A stretch of 64,000 bases of DNA from NCBI RefSeq assembly GCF_001940455.1, contig NZ_MKQR01000007.1, positions 449,928 through 513,927 on the forward strand, written 5' to 3'. How positions within the stretch are numbered: the first letter of the stretch is position 1; every line of letters begins with the position of its first letter. The stretch comes from Actinokineospora bangkokensis (GTDB lineage: Bacteria; Actinomycetota; Actinomycetes; Mycobacteriales; Pseudonocardiaceae). Positions 37,945 through 46,515 of this stretch are shown here, piece by piece. Below the pieces are notes generated by a model. The model was not told the origin of the DNA, did not search any database, and saw only the letters and a program-made list of their open reading frames with translations. Both the position numbers and the translations under genes were made by a program.

Positions 37945-38733
37945 GTGGCGGTACGCGTACGAGGGGTGGCATCGGTTCGCCACACAGGTCCCCACAGCGG
38001 ACCGGACGGGCCTGGTCACGACCCGCTTGCCACGGCACAAGCCTGGTCAGAGGCGGTCCGGCGCTACGTGGACGCCGAGGCGCCGGAGCACTTCGCCGCT
38101 CTCATCGCCGAGGCTGCCCGGGCCGCCGTGGACGCGCGGTTCTCCTGCGTCCTAGTGGCCGGCGGGAACGGGCGGTTGCGGGTGGGCGCTGTCGTGGGAC
38201 CACCCCCAACCCCGAGTAGCCTCGTACTGGTCGCTGGAGGGGCGGTCCAGCACGTCGCCGCGACCAGCGGGATCCGCGTGGTGGACGACGCGCCCTCGGC
38301 TGGGTTGCGCATCGATCCGCTGGTGGTGGCCGCCGACCTGGGGCAGGTCGCTGTCGTGGGCGTGCCGGTGCGCGTGGGGCTCACCGAGCCGGGGCTGTCC
38401 CCGGCCTGCCTGGTCCTGTTCGCGGGCGCGGGTCGCCCCGACCCCGACCCTGCGGACCTCCTCTTGGTCCAAGCGCTGGCGACCGCGGCTGCGGCGGTCC
38501 TGCGCGCGACCGATGTCGCCGCAGCAGTGGACCGCGATCGGGAGCGGACCGCCGAGCGGGTGCGCGACGAGGTCTTCCCACTGCTGCACTCGGTGTCGGT
38601 CGGCTTGCACGCGGTCGCCCACGTGGTCGACGAGCCGCAGACGCGGGCCAGGGCAGTGGAGATGATCGCCACCGTCGACACCGCGCTGAGCCGCATCCGC
38701 ACGGCGGTGTTCGACCTCCCCGACCGCCGGTGA
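37945..38733 (+). CDS. GAF protein with a degenerate, truncated DevS-type kinase core
   Basis: A 262-residue protein. Residues about 45-190 form a GAF-like domain. The last 65 residues align without gaps to the H-box and dimerisation helices of the kinase at 31633: RERTAERVRDEV against [12 protein letters not shown], and both close with IRTxxFDL. The phosphoacceptor His is replaced by Arg and the next His by Glu, and the protein ends right after FDL, so the whole ATPase domain is missing. It cannot autophosphorylate. It could dimerise with the DevS-like kinase and act as a brake or co-sensor. GTG 37945 with AAGGGGG upstream is preferred over GTG 37921 or 37927. It follows the LAL gene by 70 bp. 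Confidence 0.7.
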   Translation: MAVRVRGVASVRHTGPHSGPDGPGHDPLATAQAWSEAVRRYVDAEAPEHFAALIAEAARAAVDARFSCVLVAGGNGRLRVGAVVGPPPTPSSLVLVAGGAVQHVAATSGIRVVDDAPSAGLRIDPLVVAADLGQVAVVGVPVRVGLTEPGLSPACLVLFAGAGRPDPDPADLLLVQALATAAAAVLRATDVAAAVDRDRERTAERVRDEVFPLLHSVSVGLHAVAHVVDEPQTRARAVEMIATVDTALSRIRTAVFDLPDRR

Positions 38734-39043
38734 GGCACCAACCGCCTGCGCCGCGGCTGCAGGAACCCCCTCAGCCGACCGATCGCGCCGCGACCACCCG
38801 CAAACCAGTCCTGATGAGCGCGCCATGTAGTGGGGGAGACACCGCCCGGCCCGGCCGGACGCACTGGCCCGCCCCAGGCCTCCCAGGTCATCGCCGCGCA
38901 CGCGGACCGGTGCGACGGCCACACCGCAGGTCAGCGGCTCCGATCGGAGGTCCGCGACGATGTCCGCGCGGTTGTGGTGCCCGGCCGACGGTGGCCTCGG
39001 CGTCGAGCAGCACCCACCACCGATCACCTGACCCGCGCGCCCC
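38734..39043. other. intergenic region between convergent genes
   Basis: About 310 bp between the GAF gene and the opposing nitroreductase. I see no reading frame with normal codon bias, no DosR-type box and no strong terminator hairpin. Confidence 0.5.
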
Positions 39044-40045
39044 TCACCCCAGCACGGAGGTGAGGTTGCGGCGTGGGGTGCGCGGGAGCTCCCCGGCTCC
39101 CGGGGATGGCCACCCGACGCGCACCACCAGTTGGGGCACCAGGTCGCCGCGCAGCACCCGGGTGCGCAGCAGCTCCCGCACCCCCGGTACCTCCACCGGC
39201 TGGCTCAGCGCGCAGGAGGCCAGCCGCAGGCCGGTGGCGCCCAACAGCACGGCGCTGGTGGCCTCGCCCGCCCGCAGCCGGGACTCGCCGTCGTCGGAGG
39301 CGGTTCCCAGCACCAGCAGGCTGCCGCCACTGCGTCCCGCGGGTGCAGGAGGCAGTACCGGGTTGGGGAACCCGCGCAACACCAGGCCTTCCCACTCCGT
39401 GGCCGCGGGGATGTTGGCGGCGGGGATGCCATCCTCCGCGCCGTCGGGCCGCCCGCACCACCGCGCGAGTTCCGCGTGGTACCGGTCGTCCGCGCTCTGG
39501 GCGGCGTCCGCGGCGGCGATGGCGGAGCGCAGGGCCGTCCGGGCGGTGCCTCCGACGACCTCGGCCACCACCCCCTGCAGCGCGGCACGCGCCACCAACT
39601 CCGCGAGGACGACGTCTGTGGCGGGCCAGGGGGCGTAGGCACGCCTGTCACTGCGCCTGCGGGTGATGGACACCGCGTCGGTCACCTCGACCTGGCCGGG
39701 TACGGCGGGGATGGCGGACACCTCGGCGAGCAGGTCCCGATCGGTCGGGTCCGGGAAGCGGGTCACCACGGCCGCCCACCCGAACGCGGCCAGTGACACC
39801 CGCAGGTGGTGCAGCGCGGCTCCGCAACTGATCAGCAGGTCGCGGCCGTCGCTGTCGGCCGCGCGCAGCCACCTGCCGCGGTCGACCGACAACCGCACAC
39901 CCCCCGGGACGAGCCGCCACCGCCACGGTTGGGTGTTGTGCACCGAAGGCGCCCAGCACGCCATCCGCACGGCGGCGCGCAGGGTCTCCGCGTCCGGGCC
40001 GCCGTGGTCGGCCAGAGCGGTGTTGACCGCGCCGTCAGTCGACAT
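39044..40045 (-). CDS. Acg-family putative nitroreductase 4
   Basis: A 333-residue member: [14 protein letters not shown] near residues 31-44, LISCGAALHHLRVSL, RRRSDRRAYAPWP, and the acidic loop ARWCGRPDGAEDGIPAANIP. It is closest to nitroreductase 6 (48987) in the central RRSDRRAYAP motif and in the ending. ATG 40045 follows GAGGAGG. Two facing half-sites (GGTCCC at 40129-40134 and GGGACC at 40144-40149) lie about 90 bp upstream, but they do not form a canonical box. Confidence 0.86.
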   Translation of the reverse strand: MSTDGAVNTALADHGGPDAETLRAAVRMACWAPSVHNTQPWRWRLVPGGVRLSVDRGRWLRAADSDGRDLLISCGAALHHLRVSLAAFGWAAVVTRFPDPTDRDLLAEVSAIPAVPGQVEVTDAVSITRRRSDRRAYAPWPATDVVLAELVARAALQGVVAEVVGGTARTALRSAIAAADAAQSADDRYHAELARWCGRPDGAEDGIPAANIPAATEWEGLVLRGFPNPVLPPAPAGRSGGSLLVLGTASDDGESRLRAGEATSAVLLGATGLRLASCALSQPVEVPGVRELLRTRVLRGDLVPQLVVRVGWPSPGAGELPRTPRRNLTSVLG

Positions 40046-40189
40046 CGTCGCCTCCTCGACACCCAGCCCCGGTGGAGTGGGTTGTCCACCACCCTGCATT
40101 CGCGGGTGCGAGCGACCACAGTGCGGGTGGTCCCGACCGCACAGGGACCATGGGTGCGCGTCGGTGTCCAACACGACCGCCCATCCGGA

Positions 40190-40996
40190 TCAACCGCCCT
40201 CGTCCTCCGCCGGTGGAGCGGCATCCGGACGCCCGGTTCGGCGCATGGCCCACACCACCCACAGCGCACCGACCGCCGCCGCGAGCACTGCGAGTCCCAG
40301 CAGGCCGAGCGCGACCGGCAAGAGCGCTGGTGCGCGGGCCGCGACCCTTACCGACGCCCGCACCGGAGCGGACCCGTCGGCGTTCACCACCACAACCACC
40401 CAAGCACCCGCCTGCGGTGTCCACACGGGGTCCGCTACGGTCGAGGCCACCCAGAAAGCCTGCGACGCGGGCGGTAGCGGCCGCGCGGAACCAGGTATCG
40501 TGTCCACCTCGGACGCGGTCCCGGGCGTGTGGACGGTGGCGCGTACCACTCCGGCCAGGTAGCGGCCCACCTGGCTGCTGGGCGCCACTCCGACGAACAC
40601 CCCGGGGCTATCGACGACATCGATCCGCACATCGCCGACGACATCTTTCGCCCCCGACCACCCCACCGCGGGTGGGAGCACCACGTGCTCGCTGGTGACG
40701 GCGTTGTGCGGGGAGAACACCTGCACCACAGGGGCGGTGACGTAGCCGTCGGCGTCGCGGGCGAACCGGTCGGCCCACAGCGCAAGTCCTCCGGTGACCA
40801 GGGGAGCCGTGGACAGCAGGACAAGCAGCGACCCGAAGGCGAGCGCGATCACCCGCCCAGCCGTCCAGCGGACGCGCTCGACCGGCGCGGGAACGCGCGC
40901 GGCCATCGCCCCGGTGTCGTCCCGCGGCTGTTCGCGGGCACCGGTGTCCAATCGGAACGGCGGGTACTCGTCGGTCATCAGCGCCGCGTACGCCAC
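40190..40996 (-). CDS. C-terminal part of the frameshifted DUF4389 gene (membrane-anchored domain)
   Basis: A 268-codon frame from GTG 40996 that begins VAYAALMTDEYPPFRLDTG-like. In DUF4389 proteins such a sequence directly follows LDRWVLR, which is where the upstream frame (40997-41573) stops making sense. A membrane helix is at about 50-72, an external beta-rich domain at about 75-215 (VTAPVVQVFSPHN, VVGDVRIDVVDSPGVFVGV) and a last helix at about 225-250, with an acidic tail. So this is the second half of one protein put out of frame by an extra base in the C4 run 40996-40999 (G4 in the gene). If it is translated alone, ATG 40978 is the best start. Confidence 0.75.
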   Translation of the reverse strand: MAYAALMTDEYPPFRLDTGAREQPRDDTGAMAARVPAPVERVRWTAGRVIALAFGSLLVLLSTAPLVTGGLALWADRFARDADGYVTAPVVQVFSPHNAVTSEHVVLPPAVGWSGAKDVVGDVRIDVVDSPGVFVGVAPSSQVGRYLAGVVRATVHTPGTASEVDTIPGSARPLPPASQAFWVASTVADPVWTPQAGAWVVVVVNADGSAPVRASVRVAARAPALLPVALGLLGLAVLAAAVGALWVVWAMRRTGRPDAAPPAEDEGG

Positions 40997-41573
40997 CCCG
41001 CAGGACCCACCGGTCGAGCCCCACCACCAGGTCGTGCAAGCCCGCCGGGTACCGGCCGCGGAACAGCAGCACCACCCCGGAGATGATCACCAGCAACCCG
41101 ATCAGGCCAACCCCCGACCAGCGGGCGTCCCCGGTATCGCCGCCGAGGTGGTTCCCGCCGCCGACCAGCAGGCCGACCACGAGGTAGTGCGGCATCGCCA
41201 GCAACCACCACTTGACCAGGACACCACCCCTCGACAGGCGTGGCGGTTCGTCGACCTCCAGCCTTGCCGGGTAGTCCGGGACGTCGGCAAGGGTGAACGG
41301 GGGACACCGGTCGGTGCCCAGCGCCGCGTACCCGTAGTACTGCACTCGCCACGTCCAGCGCAGGACCCCGGTGGTGTATCCGAACAGGGTTCGCGGGTAC
41401 TGACCGGTGATCAGGATCGCGAAGAACGCCACGACCGTGACCACCACGAAGCCCACCCACAACGGCACCAGGACCACGGCGTGCGGCACCAGCAACAGCC
41501 ACTTCACCAACCACAGCCCGCGGCTCGGTGCGTCCAGCACCCCTGTCACGCGAACTGCCGGAGCTCCGGACAT
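40997..41573 (-). CDS. N-terminal part of the frameshifted DUF4389 gene
   Basis: The DUF4389 domain itself, about 190 residues: LWLVKWLLLVPHAVVLVPLWVGF, GQYPRTLFGYTTGVLRWTWRVQYYGY, then VKWWLLAMPHYLVVGLLVGG, with two pairs of membrane helices. It runs to HDLVVGLDRWVLR. Beyond that the frame stays open to 40608 but yields Arg-rich nonsense. Deleting one G at 40996-40999 joins it to the next part. ATG 41573 follows GGGAGG. The intact protein would be about 455 residues. Function unknown; it sits in an operon after the Gmad2-like gene, 40 bp away. Confidence 0.75.
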
Positions 41574-41613
41574 CGTCGCCTCCCACGTCGACAGCGCCAT
41601 CGAGGTCGTGCGG

Positions 41614-42549
41614 TCAGGAGGTTGTCCCGGCGCTGGTGACCCCCGTCACCGTGAACCGCTCGACCGCGGTCCGGTGGCTGCCCGTGGACGCCACGATGGT
41701 CAGCACGCCCGCTCCGGGCGAGCGCCAGAGCACCGAGACTGACCAGGGCGTGTCGGTGCCACCCGCAGGTGTGCAGCAGGACTCGCCAAGGGGCGCCGGA
41801 GCCCCTTGGCGCAGCACACGCACCCGGATGCTCTCGTCCATCCCGGTGATCCGGCCTCCCACCGTCACCGGGGAGGTGACCTCGGCGCCGTAGCGGGGAG
41901 CGGTCAGGCTGAACGTGCTGTCCCGGGTACCGACCACCTCCCATGGCGCGTCGGGGCCCGCCCCGTAGCGGGCCAGGTGGACCTCGGCAGCGGCCGTGCG
42001 CGTGTGGGGATCGTTCCGGTCGCCGACAGCTACCCAGGCCTCGCGGTCCACCTGTGACACCGACAGGACGTCGGTGATCTCGGTGAACCCGAGGTAACCG
42101 GTGGCGAAGGCCGTCGCGGTTGCCGCCGCGTCGAGGTGCCAGGGCTGGTGCCCGTCTGCCCGGTACAGCTGCTCCCACGCCGCGGCTTCGGCCTGGGAGG
42201 GAAACGGCCACAGCGGTTGGTGGTGGAACGCCCACTCGCCCTGCTGCGCTGATGTCGGTCTTGTCGATGGTCTCGGGGGCCGCCCTGTCCCGGGGGCTGC
42301 GCGATCCCGCTCGGACGTCACCGCCGTGGCCCGGGTGCCTGCGGGGGAGTCCGAGGGCGGCCGATCACCTGCGATCACGATCGCGGCGACCGCGGCCGTG
42401 GCCAGGAACAGCGCGGTCCCCGACAGCACGAGCGCCACGCGCACCCGCGCCGCGCGCTCCTGCGGACCGGGCCGGCGGTCGTCGCCGGCGGCACTGGTGC
42501 GCGGTGTCGTCGATTCCCGGCCTGGGCCTTGGTCGTCGTCGGCTGCCAC
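41614..42549 (-). CDS. single-pass membrane protein with a Gmad2-like C-terminal domain
   Basis: A 311-residue protein: a charged N-terminus of about 35 residues, a membrane helix at about 38-60 (VALVLSGTALFLATAAVAAIVI), a Thr/Pro linker, a globular part (FATGYLGFTEITDV, AWVAVGD) and a C-terminal beta domain. The latter, VTSPVTVGGRITGMDESIRVRVL to WSVSVLW and VTGV, resembles the Gmad2 immunoglobulin-like domain of spore and cell-surface proteins. GTG 42549 is chosen because AGGAGGAG lies six bases upstream; the frame opens at 42591. Probably external and cell-wall facing. Confidence 0.65.
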   Translation of the reverse strand: MAADDDQGPGRESTTPRTSAAGDDRRPGPQERAARVRVALVLSGTALFLATAAVAAIVIAGDRPPSDSPAGTRATAVTSERDRAAPGTGRPPRPSTRPTSAQQGEWAFHHQPLWPFPSQAEAAAWEQLYRADGHQPWHLDAAATATAFATGYLGFTEITDVLSVSQVDREAWVAVGDRNDPHTRTAAAEVHLARYGAGPDAPWEVVGTRDSTFSLTAPRYGAEVTSPVTVGGRITGMDESIRVRVLRQGAPAPLGESCCTPAGGTDTPWSVSVLWRSPGAGVLTIVASTGSHRTAVERFTVTGVTSAGTTS

Positions 42550-42584
42550 AACTGGCTCCTCCTCCTGGCTTGCGGGTGCCGGTG

Positions 42585-43580
42585 TCAGCACGTGCTGCTG
42601 ACACCGGGCAGCGGTCGGCAGACCTCGGCGAGTGGGCGGCGCAGGCTGGTGGGCAGCGGTTCTGCCGAGATCGGCGCGAACCCCACGCGCAGCAGCAGGT
42701 GCGGGGCGGCCGCGTCGTCGAGCGGCCCCTCGCGCAGCACCCGCCTGGCCAGGGGCACCTCCAGTGGTTGCGACAGCGGACAGGTGGCCAAGCCCATACC
42801 GGTGGCGGTCAGCAGCACGGCGCTGGCCGCGGCACCGGCCCGCAGGTGGTCCCGGGCGGTGTCGCGCACTGTGGCCAGCAGGAGCACCCGGGACGCGTCA
42901 CGCTCTCCAGGGGCGGTGGGCGGGGACCTCAGTTCCCCCAGGGGGAAGCGGCGGTTGGGCATCTCGTGCTCGGTTCCCGCGGCCGGGCTCGCCGCGGCGG
43001 TGACACCGTCCTCGGCGCCGGGGGAGCGTCCGCTCCAGGCTGCGACCTCCCGGCGGTAGGACGGGTCGCGCTCTTGGTCGACCGCCGCCTCAGCGGCCAC
43101 CGCGGCCAGGTCCCGCAGGTCGAACGGGTCCTCCAGCGCCACCAGCAGCGCACCTTCCCGTGCGGCGACCTGCACCAGGTTGTCGAGGTACGCGGCGGGA
43201 ACGGGCCAGGAGGAGTATCGGCGGCGGTCTGTCCGCCTGCGGGTGAGCGCGGCGGCCAGCGCGACGTCTGCGTCGTCGGGTTCCCGTTCGGCGAGCACCT
43301 CCACGGCGGCGAGGTGGTCGGTGTCGGAGGGGTTGGGCAGCAGGTGCGTCCGGTGCGCCCACCCGAGCCCGGTCAGCGCCACGCCCAGGTGGTGCACTGC
43401 GGCGCCGCAGCTGAGCAGCAGGTCGCGGCCGTCGGGGTCGGTGGCGGGCACCGCCCGCGAGCGGTCGGCGACGAGGTGCAGGGTCTGCTCACCCACCAGC
43501 CACCGCCACGGCTGGGTGTTGTGCACCGAGGGCGCCCGGCAGGCCAACTGCAGGGCGTCGTGTACCAGGTCGGGGTCCAT
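42585..43580 (-). CDS. Acg-family putative nitroreductase 5
   Basis: A 331-residue member: [43 protein letters not shown], and VAAWSGRSPGAEDGVTAAASPAAG. It shares most with nitroreductase 2 (17138), including the VGEQTLHLVADRSRAVPATDP stretch and the LPGV-type ending. ATG 43580 overlaps the USP stop (ATGA), so it is co-translated with that USP. Confidence 0.87.
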   Translation of the reverse strand: MDPDLVHDALQLACRAPSVHNTQPWRWLVGEQTLHLVADRSRAVPATDPDGRDLLLSCGAAVHHLGVALTGLGWAHRTHLLPNPSDTDHLAAVEVLAEREPDDADVALAAALTRRRTDRRRYSSWPVPAAYLDNLVQVAAREGALLVALEDPFDLRDLAAVAAEAAVDQERDPSYRREVAAWSGRSPGAEDGVTAAASPAAGTEHEMPNRRFPLGELRSPPTAPGERDASRVLLLATVRDTARDHLRAGAAASAVLLTATGMGLATCPLSQPLEVPLARRVLREGPLDDAAAPHLLLRVGFAPISAEPLPTSLRRPLAEVCRPLPGVSSTC

Positions 43581-44074
43581 CACGGCCGCCCCGTGGCGGG
43601 CACGACCACCACCGGGCACCCCGCGTGCCGGATGACGTCGGCGGCGAAGGCGCCGACGCCGTCGGCCAACCGCGGCCTGCGGTGGTGGGCACCGATCACC
43701 AGCAGGTCGGCCCCGCGCGCCGCCCGAGCCAGCACTTGCCCGGAGCGGCCGGTCAGCTCCGCGGTGTCGACCCGGACGGCCGGTGTGGTCCCCGGGGTGT
43801 CGAGGACCACCTCCTCGACGGCCAGCGCCAGCGCCCGGCGGGCGCGTCGCGCCCCGTGCGGGTTCAACCCCATGGCCATCGCGGGTACGAAGGCGGTGTC
43901 CGGCTCGCTCACCAGCGCCGCGGTGACCCGCGCCGCGCGCCGCCGGGCCTCGGCCAGTGCCCAGCGCAGGGCGGCGGTGCCTGCCGCGGATCCGTCGTAG
44001 CCGACGACGATCCCACCCGCCCGGATGCGCTGGGCGCCTCCGGTGCCGTCGTTGGGGGAGTGCTGCGCGGTCAT
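43580..44074 (-). CDS. single-domain universal stress protein, altered ATP loop
   Basis: A 164-residue USP opening IVVGYDGSAAGTAALRWALAEARRRAA and closing CPVVVVPATG. The nucleotide loop reads GAHHRRPRLADGVGAFA: the first two glycines are changed (G-A-H-H) and the terminal Gly-Ser/Thr is absent, so ATP binding is doubtful. ATG 44074 follows GGAGGAAG. A 17-bp palindrome lies 145 bp upstream. Confidence 0.85.
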   Translation of the reverse strand: MTAQHSPNDGTGGAQRIRAGGIVVGYDGSAAGTAALRWALAEARRRAARVTAALVSEPDTAFVPAMAMGLNPHGARRARRALALAVEEVVLDTPGTTPAVRVDTAELTGRSGQVLARAARGADLLVIGAHHRRPRLADGVGAFAADVIRHAGCPVVVVPATGRP

Positions 44075-44218
44075 CTCTTCCTCCCTCCTGGCCGGGGAGC
44101 GCCCGACCAGTCCTGTGTCGACCCGTGCCCGTGTGAACCTCGCCCCGTCGCGGGCCCTCACACCGGCCACGGTGCTCGGCCCACCCCGGGAGCGCGCAGT
44201 GCCGTTGGCGGTGCTGGT

Positions 44219-44235
44219 GGGGACCTTTGGTCCCC
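44219..44235. promoter_or_regulatory. 17-bp DevR/DosR-type palindrome upstream of the USP / nitroreductase 5 operon
   Basis: GGGGACCtttGGTCCCC is a perfect 7-3-7 inverted repeat with the same arms as the box before phosphoketolase (20452-20468). It lies between the stop of the PEP synthase gene and the USP, 145 bp before the USP start. Confidence 0.65.
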
Positions 44236-44255
44236 TCCAGGCGGGGCGGGCGGCG

Positions 44256-46505
44256 TCAGCGGCGCAGCGCCGCGTCCAGCAGCAGCCGCCGCTCGGCCGA
44301 CCCGACCGCAGTGCGGACCGCGCCGACCGAACCAGGGTCCACCGACACCGAGGTGATCCCCAGGCCAACCAAGTGCTCGACGAAGGCGGGTCGGGTCGTC
44401 GGCGCCTGCCCGCACAGCGACGTGGTCATCCCCGCCCTGCGCGCCGCCACCACGATCCGCGAGATCGCGTCCAGCACGGCGGGGTCGGCCTCGTCGAAGA
44501 GCTCGGCGCAGGTCTCGGAATCCCGGTCCACGCCGGGCACGAGCTGGGTGAGGTCATTGCTGCCGATCGACACCCCGTCAACGCCCATCCCGGCGTACTC
44601 ACTGATCCAGTACGCCGCGGACGGCACCTCGGCCATCACCCAGCGCTGCAGGCCGCGCTGACTGCCCAGCGGGCTGGAGTCCACCAGGTCCAGGCAGGCT
44701 GCCAGCTCCCACCTGGTGCGCACGAACGGCAGCATGAGGTGCAGGTTCGGGTGGCGCTGGCGCACCCTGGCCAGGGCTGCGAGCTCCAGCCGGAACAACT
44801 CGGGGTCCCGCACGTAGCGGTGGCAGCCGCGGAAGCCGATCATGGGGTTGCGCTCGACCGGTTCGAACGCCGCGCCGCCGCGCAGCGCGCGGAACTCGTT
44901 GGTGCGCAGGTCGGTGGCCCGGTAGAGCACCGGGCGCGGGGTGAACGCGGCGGCGATGTGGTCCAGCGGTGCCGCCAGCGCGGCGGTGAACGCCTCCGGG
45001 TTGTGGTCGGCCAGAAACTGCCGGGGATGCGCGCCGTCAAGGGCGTGGGTGAGCATCAGCTCCGCGCGCAGCAGCCCGACCCCGTCCACCGGCAGTGCGG
45101 CGACCTCCTCTGCGTGGTCGGGCACCGCGAGGTTGACGTACACCTTGGTGGCCAACACATCGTTCACGGCGGTCGTCGACGGCGCCGGACGCGCGGGTGC
45201 GGTGCTCGCCGGGGTGCGGCTCTTACCCGGTGTGACAGTGCCCGTCGACCCGTCAACGGTCACCACCATCCCCTCCCTCAGGGTGGTGGTGGCCGTGCGG
45301 GCGCCCACAACGGCGGGCACCCCAAGCTCACGCGCCACGATCGCCGCGTGGCAGGTCACCCCGCCTTGGTCGGTCACCACCGCGCCCGCGCGGCGCAGCA
45401 CGGGCACCCAGTCCGGATCGGTCATCGCCGCCACCAGCACGTCGCCGTCGCCGAACCGGTCGGTGACCGCCGGGGAGGCCAGCACCCGGACCACGCCGGT
45501 CGCGGTGCCGGGCGCGGCGGGCAGACCAGTCAGCAGCGGCCCGGCGCTGTCGCCCAGCGTGGTGATCGGCCTGGTCTGCACCAGCCACGTGACCCCATCG
45601 GCGTCGATGGCCCACTCGATGTCCTGGGGCCGCCCGTAGTGCCGTTCGACGTCCACCCCCAGCGCGGCCAGCGCCAGGACCTGCTCGTCGGTGAGCACGC
45701 GGCGGGCGCCCTCGGAGGTTGACAACTCCTGCCGCCCGCCCGCCCCCACCCGGTGGGTCTGGTGCCCCACCCGCACACCGGTGATCCTCATCCCGTTCTT
45801 GTCGACCCGGTAGGTGTCCGGCTCGACCGCTCCGCCGACCACTACCTCACCCAGGCCGAGCGCGCCCTCGACGAGGATCGTGGCGGGAGACTCGTCGAGC
45901 GGGTCGGCCGTGAACACCACCCCGGACCGCTCCGAGTCCACCATCCGCTGCACGACCACCGCGATCGCGGGCTCACCAGTGATCCCGCGCTCGGACCGGT
46001 AGGCCAGTGACCGCTGCCCGTACAGCGACGCCCAGCAGTCGACCACCTTGTCCACCACGTCCTCGGCGCAGACACCCGTGCAGGTGGCGTTCATCCCCGC
46101 GAAGGAGTCGGTGGTCCCGTCCTCGGCCGTGGCCGAGGACCGCACGGCCATCCGCGCGCCGTCGCCCAGTTCCCCGGCCGCGGCGCGCACCGCCTCGGCG
46201 ACGTCGGCACGCATCCCCGCTCGGCGCACCCGCGCGGCGAGGGCGGCGGCATCCGGTCTGGCTGCGGCCGCGCCCTCGGCCAGCTCCCCGCGGGTGTCCG
46301 CGGCAGCCATGCTGGCCAGGAAGGCTTGCGCGGTCACGACGAACCCCGGCGGCACCGGGAACCCGGCGGCGGTCAGCTCACCCAGGTTGGCCCCTTTGCC
46401 ACCCGCCACCTCCGCGTCGTGGACGGTCACCTGGTCCAGTGGCAGCACCCACGGCTCGGCCGCCGGATCCGCGGCCGTGGGGGTCGAGCCCGTTCGCCCA
46501 ACCAT
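44256..46505 (-). CDS. ppsA: phosphoenolpyruvate synthase
   Basis: A 749-residue enzyme converting pyruvate and ATP to PEP, AMP and phosphate. The N-terminal ATP-grasp domain has GGKGANLGEL, MAVRSSATAEDG and ILVEGALGLGE. The swivelling domain holds the phosphorylated His386 in GGVTCHAAIVARELG. The C-terminal TIM barrel has FVRTRWE, SIGSNDLTQL and the catalytic Cys in SLCGQAP. It is slightly shorter than E. coli PpsA but complete. ATG 46505 is ten bases after the stop of the alcohol dehydrogenase, forming an operon. PEP synthase supports gluconeogenesis when carbon enters as acetate or lipid. Confidence 0.93.
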   Translation of the reverse strand: MVGRTGSTPTAADPAAEPWVLPLDQVTVHDAEVAGGKGANLGELTAAGFPVPPGFVVTAQAFLASMAAADTRGELAEGAAAARPDAAALAARVRRAGMRADVAEAVRAAAGELGDGARMAVRSSATAEDGTTDSFAGMNATCTGVCAEDVVDKVVDCWASLYGQRSLAYRSERGITGEPAIAVVVQRMVDSERSGVVFTADPLDESPATILVEGALGLGEVVVGGAVEPDTYRVDKNGMRITGVRVGHQTHRVGAGGRQELSTSEGARRVLTDEQVLALAALGVDVERHYGRPQDIEWAIDADGVTWLVQTRPITTLGDSAGPLLTGLPAAPGTATGVVRVLASPAVTDRFGDGDVLVAAMTDPDWVPVLRRAGAVVTDQGGVTCHAAIVARELGVPAVVGARTATTTLREGMVVTVDGSTGTVTPGKSRTPASTAPARPAPSTTAVNDVLATKVYVNLAVPDHAEEVAALPVDGVGLLRAELMLTHALDGAHPRQFLADHNPEAFTAALAAPLDHIAAAFTPRPVLYRATDLRTNEFRALRGGAAFEPVERNPMIGFRGCHRYVRDPELFRLELAALARVRQRHPNLHLMLPFVRTRWELAACLDLVDSSPLGSQRGLQRWVMAEVPSAAYWISEYAGMGVDGVSIGSNDLTQLVPGVDRDSETCAELFDEADPAVLDAISRIVVAARRAGMTTSLCGQAPTTRPAFVEHLVGLGITSVSVDPGSVGAVRTAVGSAERRLLLDAALRR

Positions 46506-46515
46506 CGGTGCCCCC

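Noticed and set aside
40129..40149. GGTCCC and GGGACC facing outward, upstream of nitroreductase 4 (similar pairs near 50062-50076 and 826-847)
   Set aside because: The half-sites are everted rather than inverted, and each scores only 7/10 as a box; could be chance in GC-rich DNA, so not called as sites.
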